The translations under genes and the position numbers were made by a program. The notes beneath the pieces were generated by a model. It was not told where the DNA came from, did not search any database, and saw nothing but the letters and a program-made list of their open reading frames with translations. A DNA stretch of 64,000 bases, taken from the NCBI GenBank assembly GCA_965140395.1, contig OZ223205.1, forward strand, positions 868,001 to 932,000, given 5' to 3'. This DNA comes from Parvibaculum sp002684405. GTDB lineage: Bacteria; Pseudomonadota; Alphaproteobacteria; Parvibaculales; Parvibaculaceae. The number at the start of each line of letters is the position of its first letter. Positions within the stretch are counted from its first letter, which is position 1. This document shows, one piece after another, positions 59,845-64,000 of the stretch.

Positions 59845-60642
59845 ATGACGGGAGCGCAATCCGCCGCCGGAAAATCGACCGCAGGAGCACATGCGGGAAA
59901 TCCGCTGATCGTGATTCCGGCCCGCATGGCCTCCAGCCGCCTGCCGGGAAAGCCGCTGGCGGATATCGCCGGGGCGCCCATGATCGTCCAGGTGATGCGC
60001 CGGGCTGAAGAGGCTGATCTGGGCCGGGTGGTTGTCGCGGCGGCGGAAAAGGAAATTGCCGATGCCGTGACGGCCGCGGGCGGCGAGGCGGTGCTCACCG
60101 ACCCCGACCTCCCCTCGGGCTCCGACCGCATCTGGCAGGCGGTCAATGAACTCGACCCGCAAGGTCGCCACAGCATCATCATCAATGTGCAGGGCGACCT
60201 GCCGACGCTCGACCCGGCGCTGATCCGCGTCGCATATGAAGCGTTGATCCGCCCCGGGGCGGATATTTCGACGCTGGCCGCTGTCATCACCGACCCGCAT
60301 GAGCGCGAAAACCCCAATGTGGTGAAGGCTGTCGCCGCCTTTCCCGAGGCTGCGAAGGGGGAAACGCCTTTCGCCCGCGCTCTTTATTTCACCCGCGCCA
60401 CCGCGCCCTGGGGCGAGGGGCCGCTTTACCATCACATCGGTCTTTACGGGTATCGCCGCGAGGCGCTGTCGCGTTTCGTGGGGATGCCGCCATCGCAGCT
60501 CGAGCAGCGCGAAAAACTTGAACAGCTTCGGGCACTTGAGGCGGGGATGTCCATCGAAGTGGCGCTCGTTGACACCGTTCCGCTCGGTGTCGATACTCCC
60601 GCCGACCTCGAAAAGGCCCGCATAGCGCTCGGCTCGAGCTAG
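59845..60642 (+). CDS. kdsB: 3-deoxy-manno-octulosonate cytidylyltransferase
   Basis: CMP-Kdo synthetase: CTP + Kdo gives CMP-Kdo for lipid A-core synthesis. The 265-residue enzyme has a 20-residue polar leader, then IPARMASSRLPGKPLADIAG, the NVQGDLPTLDP motif and a C-terminal LVDTVPLGVDTPADLEKA, all conserved in KdsB. ATG 59845 is preceded by GGGAGAAAGACAGC. A prephenate dehydratase gene follows 40 bases later. Confidence 0.94.
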   Translation: MTGAQSAAGKSTAGAHAGNPLIVIPARMASSRLPGKPLADIAGAPMIVQVMRRAEEADLGRVVVAAAEKEIADAVTAAGGEAVLTDPDLPSGSDRIWQAVNELDPQGRHSIIINVQGDLPTLDPALIRVAYEALIRPGADISTLAAVITDPHERENPNVVKAVAAFPEAAKGETPFARALYFTRATAPWGEGPLYHHIGLYGYRREALSRFVGMPPSQLEQREKLEQLRALEAGMSIEVALVDTVPLGVDTPADLEKARIALGSS

Positions 60643-60682
60643 CAGAGCCAAACGCGGCCATCATGTTCCGGAAAGCGAAAAG

Positions 60683-61558
60683 ATGAGCGAAACCCTCGCG
60701 GCGAACACCATTGCCTTTCAGGGCGAGCCGGGAGCCAACTCCCATATTGCCTGCCGGGAAGCCTTTCCCGACATGACGGAAATGCCGTGCGCCACCTTCG
60801 AGGAAGCGATTGCCGCCGTGCAGGAGGGCAGGGCGCGTCTTGCCATGCTGCCTATCGAGAACTCGCTGGCGGGCCGCATCGGCGACATCCACCATCTGCT
60901 GCCCGAATCCGGTCTCTATATTGTGGGCGAGCACTTCCTGCGCATCCGCTTTCATCTGATGGCGGTAAAGGGCTCGAAAATCGAGGGGCTGAAAACGGTA
61001 CAGAGCCAGGCGCCTGCGCTCGGCCAGTGCCGCAAGGTGATCCGCGAGCACGGGTTGCGCATGGTTGTCGGCGCGGACACGGCAGGCTCCGCGCGCGAAG
61101 TGGCTGAAAAGGGCGACCCGGCGCATGCCGCCATCGCAACCTCGCTGGCTGCCGAGATCTATGGTCTGGAAATCCTGAAAGCCGATATCGAGGATGCGGA
61201 GCACAACACGACCCGTTTCCTCGTCATGGCGAAGGAGCCCAATGACGCCGAGCCGGAGGACGAACCGGTGATCACCAGCTTCATCTTCCGCGTGCGCAAC
61301 GTGCCCGCCGCGCTCTACAAGGCGCTGGGCGGTTTTGCCACCAATGGCGTCAACATGACGAAACTGGAGAGCTATCAGCTCGAGGGCACCTTCAATGCCA
61401 GCCAGTTCTATGCCGACATCGAAGGCCATCCCGCCTCGCGCCATGTACGTCTGGCGCTGGAGGAACTCGAATTCTTCACCTCGGAGCTGACGATCCTCGG
61501 CGTCTACAAGGCCCATCCCTATCGCGCCGGTGTGGCAGAGCGGCTGGCCGGCCGGTAA
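60683..61558 (+). CDS. pheA: Prephenate dehydratase
   Basis: A 291-residue monofunctional prephenate dehydratase (prephenate to phenylpyruvate, phenylalanine biosynthesis). IAFQGEPGANSHIACREAF starts the catalytic domain; LAMLPIENSLAGRIGDIHHLL and the TRF of the active site (HNTTRFLVMAKE) follow. A C-terminal ACT domain (about 195-275) includes NVPAALYKALGGFATNGVNMTKLES, which binds phenylalanine for feedback control. No chorismate-mutase domain. It is adjacent to kdsB. Confidence 0.95.
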   Translation: MSETLAANTIAFQGEPGANSHIACREAFPDMTEMPCATFEEAIAAVQEGRARLAMLPIENSLAGRIGDIHHLLPESGLYIVGEHFLRIRFHLMAVKGSKIEGLKTVQSQAPALGQCRKVIREHGLRMVVGADTAGSAREVAEKGDPAHAAIATSLAAEIYGLEILKADIEDAEHNTTRFLVMAKEPNDAEPEDEPVITSFIFRVRNVPAALYKALGGFATNGVNMTKLESYQLEGTFNASQFYADIEGHPASRHVRLALEELEFFTSELTILGVYKAHPYRAGVAERLAGR

Positions 61559-61567
61559 AGGCCGGCC
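61546..61567. terminator. Possible weak terminator between pheA and nudC
   Basis: GGCCGGCC-GGTAAA-GGCCGGCC is an eight-pair GC-rich stem overlapping the pheA stop. There is no T tract, so the call is weak. Confidence 0.35.
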
Positions 61568-61588
61568 TCACCGCGAGCTAGCTGGGGA

Positions 61589-62533
61589 TCAGCCTTCGGC
61601 AAATGCCTTGATGAGCTGATGCGCGATGGCGAAGGGCGGCGGGAACCAGGCGGTGCCGTCTCCCTTTCCGGCGAATATCGCCTGCACTTCCTCCCGCGTG
61701 AACCAGCGCCCGCCGGCAAGCTCCACCCCGTCGATCTCGAAATCTTCCGAGGCCGCATGGGCGATGCAGCCGATCATCAGCGAGGAAGGGTAGGGCCAGG
61801 GTTGGGTCGAGTGATAGCTCACCCTGTCGACCTTGATGCCGGCTTCCTCATCCACTTCGCGGGCAACCGCTTCCTCGATCGATTCGCCCGGCTCCACGAA
61901 CCCGGCCAGCGCGGAATACATGCCCTTGGGCCAGATTTTCTGGCGGCCCACGAAGCATTTGTCCCCGAACACCGGCAGCATGATGACGACGGGATCGGTG
62001 CGCGGAAAATGCTCCGCCTGGCAGGTCGGGCAGACGCGCTTGTAGCCTGCCTCGGAAATGGCGCTTTCCGAACCGCAGACCGAGCAGAAGCCATGCCGCG
62101 CGTGCCAGTCGATCATGCTTTTCGCCTGGGCGAGAATCGCGAGTTCGGTGGGTGGCAGCTCGCCCGCCATGGCGATCTCGCGCAGTTCCTCGAATGCACC
62201 GAGGCCCTTTAGCGGGCCGTCGTTTTCCGGGTCCTTCAGATGGCTGATATCGACTGCGAACAGGGCCTTGCCACGCCGGTTGATGCCGAGAAAGACGGTG
62301 GTGGCAGCCTCGCCGCCCAGCTCCTCGATTACGGCGGTCCTGAGCCAGCCCACATCCTTGCCTGCGCCCTCCTGCTCTTCCGGCAGGATGAGGGGGCGCA
62401 GCTTCCACAGCGGTACGAAAAGACTTGTCGGCTCGGCGAGCTGCTGGGCGATCCATTCCGGATCGGTGCGGCGGTAGCTCGCGCGGTCGAGCGGATTATT
62501 GGCGAAAATATTGGGATTTTCAGGCAGGCCCAT
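61589..62533 (-). CDS. nudC: NAD+ diphosphatase / NAD-RNA decapping hydrolase NudC
   Basis: A 314-residue Nudix hydrolase. Order: N-terminal NUDIX-like domain, zinc ribbon (CSVCGSESAISEAGYKRVCPTC, four Cys) and Nudix box GFVEPGESIEEAVAREVDEE, followed by the SQPW-like motif (STQPWPYPSSLMIG), which defines NudC-type NAD pyrophosphatases. It cleaves NAD+ and may remove NAD caps from RNA. ATG 62533 is preceded by AGAAGAG. Confidence 0.94.
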   Translation of the reverse strand: MGLPENPNIFANNPLDRASYRRTDPEWIAQQLAEPTSLFVPLWKLRPLILPEEQEGAGKDVGWLRTAVIEELGGEAATTVFLGINRRGKALFAVDISHLKDPENDGPLKGLGAFEELREIAMAGELPPTELAILAQAKSMIDWHARHGFCSVCGSESAISEAGYKRVCPTCQAEHFPRTDPVVIMLPVFGDKCFVGRQKIWPKGMYSALAGFVEPGESIEEAVAREVDEEAGIKVDRVSYHSTQPWPYPSSLMIGCIAHAASEDFEIDGVELAGGRWFTREEVQAIFAGKGDGTAWFPPPFAIAHQLIKAFAEG

Positions 62534-62653
62534 GCGCGTTGATCTCTTCTGGTTTTGAGGGCGAATGCGAAGGTGCCGCAGGGTGGCACAGCCCCGCCTG
62601 AGTCTCAACAAAAGGCGGAATTCCGGGCCTTTGCCATAGGTGCATGGCTACCC

Positions 62654-62682
62654 TTGCATCATGGGGTCATTCCAACGATATT
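62654..62682 (+). promoter_or_regulatory. Predicted promoter of ffs
   Basis: TTGCAT (62654-62659), a 17-base spacer and GATATT (62677-62682) would start RNA synthesis near 62689, at the first base of the SRP RNA stem. Confidence 0.45.
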
Positions 62683-62687
62683 GGGCC

Positions 62688-62788
62688 CGGGAGGTTGGCG
62701 GCGGACGGGTCCCTCGCCAACCCGGTCAGGTCCGGAAGGAAGCAGCCGTAACGAGATTGGCTCGGGTCGTCTGTCCAGCCTCCCACCT
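62688..62788 (+). ncRNA. ffs: Bacterial small signal recognition particle RNA (4.5S)
   Basis: The conserved SRP domain core GGTCAGGTCCGGAAGGAAGC plus AGCCGTAACGAG spans about 62724-62755 and forms the Ffh-binding helix 8. Terminal pairing GGGAGGTTGG (62689) with CCAGCCTCCC (62775-62784) closes the ~100-nt hairpin. The dnaX gene starts directly downstream, the usual alphaproteobacterial order. Exact ends are approximate. Confidence 0.93.
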
Positions 62789-62849
62789 CATTCAATCTTC
62801 TGCGCGACAGCTTGGCTCCGCGCAGGCTCCGGAGGGACACGGACGTTCC

Positions 62850-64000
62850 ATGGATGACAACGTGGATGATCTCGTCCCCGAGGAAGAGCCGCACAAGCCG
62901 GACCCTGCCACCGAGCCGGGCTTCAATCTGGGCGACGAACCGGCGCCCGATGCGCCCCCGACTGATGCGCCTCTGACCGACGCGCCCGGGACCGGCAGCG
63001 GCTATCAGGTGCTGGCGCGCAAATACCGCCCCACCGTTTTCGAGGATCTGATCGGCCAGGAGGCCATGGTCCGCACGCTCCGCAATGCCTTCGAGCAGGG
63101 GCGTATCGCGCATGCCTTCATGCTGACCGGCGTGCGCGGCGTGGGCAAGACGACGACGGCGCGCATCCTCGCCCGGGCGCTCAACTATGAAAAGCCGGGC
63201 GAAGGGCGCAATGCCGGCGGCCCCACCATCCATATGGATGGTTTCGGCGTTCATTGCGAAGCCATCATGGAATCGCGCCATCAGGATGTGCTGGAGATGG
63301 ACGCGGCCTCGCGCACCGGCATCGACGACATCCGCGAGATCATCGACAGCGTGCGCTACCTGCCGGTTTCCGCGCGCTACAAGGTCTACATCATCGACGA
63401 GGTTCACATGCTCTCGAAGGCCGCTTTCAACGGCCTTCTGAAGACGCTTGAGGAACCGCCCGCCCATGTGAAGTTCATCTTCGCCACCACCGAAATCCGC
63501 AAGGTGCCCGTGACCGTGCTGTCGCGCTGCCAGCGTTTCGACCTGCGCCGCTTGTCGGCGGATGAGCTGACGGGGTTGCTCACCGGCGTCGCGCAAAAGG
63601 AGCATGTCGAACTGGAAGACGCGGCGGTGAAGATGATCGCCCGCGCCGCTGATGGGTCGGCGCGCGATTCGCTCTCGCTGCTCGACCGCGCCATCTCGCA
63701 TGCGGAAGGCCGCATCGTCGAGGCGGATGTGCGCGACATGCTGGGCCTTGCCGACCGGGCGCGCATCTTCGATCTCTTCGACCTTCTCATGCAAGGTGAT
63801 ATCGCCGGTGCGCTGGGCGAGCTGCGCGCGCAATACGATGTCGGCGCCGACCCTGTGGTCGTGCTGTCCGACCTCGCCGATTTGACCCATTGGCTGACGC
63901 GGCTCAAGCTCGTCGACGGCGCGGGCGACGATCTTGCGATGTCGGAAACCGAACGCGAACGCGGCCGCGCCATGGCGCAGAAACTTCCGATCCGCGTTCT
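62850..64000 (+). CDS. dnaX: DNA polymerase III gamma/tau subunit DnaX (5' part, runs off window)
   Basis: Clamp-loader ATPase. About 383 residues are in view and the frame stays open at 64000. An acidic Pro-rich extension (about 1-50) leads to YQVLARKYRPTVFEDLIGQE, Walker A GVRGVGKTTTARIL, Walker B VYIIDEVHMLS and the Arg finger region VLSRCQRFDLRRLS, then domain III. The usual four-Cys zinc module between Walker A and DAASRTG is reduced to a single Cys (GVHCEAIMESRH), as in alphaproteobacterial relatives. GGAGGG precedes ATG 62850 by a longer than usual 13 bases. Confidence 0.95.
   Translation, partial: MDDNVDDLVPEEEPHKPDPATEPGFNLGDEPAPDAPPTDAPLTDAPGTGSGYQVLARKYRPTVFEDLIGQEAMVRTLRNAFEQGRIAHAFMLTGVRGVGKTTTARILARALNYEKPGEGRNAGGPTIHMDGFGVHCEAIMESRHQDVLEMDAASRTGIDDIREIIDSVRYLPVSARYKVYIIDEVHMLSKAAFNGLLKTLEEPPAHVKFIFATTEIRKVPVTVLSRCQRFDLRRLSADELTGLLTGVAQKEHVELEDAAVKMIARAADGSARDSLSLLDRAISHAEGRIVEADVRDMLGLADRARIFDLFDLLMQGDIAGALGELRAQYDVGADPVVVLSDLADLTHWLTRLKLVDGAGDDLAMSETERERGRAMAQKLPIRV

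Overview
This 64-kb window is ordinary chromosome from a GC-rich alphaproteobacterium. That reading rests on alphaproteobacterial gene sets: a GST-like FzlA homologue beside queG, an NDUFA9-type complex I accessory protein, a CpaA-F/TadBC pilus locus, a zinc-ligand-poor DnaX directly downstream of the SRP RNA gene, and a membrane-anchored CycM-type cytochrome c. The mix of fatty-acid, LLM-flavin and phytanoyl-type enzymes would suit a Parvibaculum-like or other Hyphomicrobiales-related organism, but the species is an inference. I see no rRNA, CRISPR array, prophage, transposase or integrase.

Layout. 1-3.3 kb (minus strand): LPS export genes lptB (cut by the window edge), lptA and lptC, then rnd and tRNA-Leu(CAG). 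3.4-11.5 kb: housekeeping and accessory genes (NDUFA9-like, MerR, fzlA-queG, TPR protein, NAD-binding protein, release-factor-like protein, hydrolase, GT4 glycosyltransferase). 11.5-13.3 kb: infC, probably starting at AUA, with its own leader and terminator, then a GDPD enzyme. 13.4-20.6 kb: two small paralogous proteins of unknown function, an LLM oxidoreductase with an I78-type lipoprotein, a histidine kinase, an Fe-type alcohol dehydrogenase, a phytanoyl-CoA dioxygenase-like enzyme and a short MgtE. 20.6-31 kb: VOC protein, rpmI-rplT behind a structured leader, pheS-pheT, hydrolase, enoyl-CoA hydratase, acid phosphatase, lepA. 31.5 kb: tRNA-Ser(GGA).

31.8-46.3 kb is the most coherent block: a complete-looking Tad (Flp) pilus locus. 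Two TadE-like genes on minus and tadG on plus are followed by a stand-alone secretin-N-domain protein, a Crp/Fnr-like regulator and a perfect TTAA-N7-TTAA CtrA-type site. After these come the 54-residue Flp pilin, cpaA-cpaB-cpaC-cpaD-cpaE-cpaF-tadB-tadC, a strong terminator, and a convergent TadD-like lipoprotein. The parts would together process Flp, energise and anchor assembly, and pass the fibre through the outer membrane.

46.4-64 kb: an orphan TAXI solute-binding protein, a GST, an M17 aminopeptidase, a MarR/NlpC pair, a tightly overlapping yejA-yejA-yejB-yejE-yejF peptide-import operon whose two binding proteins carry different export signals (Sec-like and Tat-like), cycM, kdsB, a prephenate dehydratase, nudC, the SRP RNA and the 5' part of dnaX.

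I found no clearly new system. The best leads are the AUA start and mini-ORF leader of infC, the rpmI leader fold, the CtrA-type site with the stand-alone secretin-N protein at the Tad locus, the 97/83-residue paralogue pair, and the Sec/Tat YejA pair.
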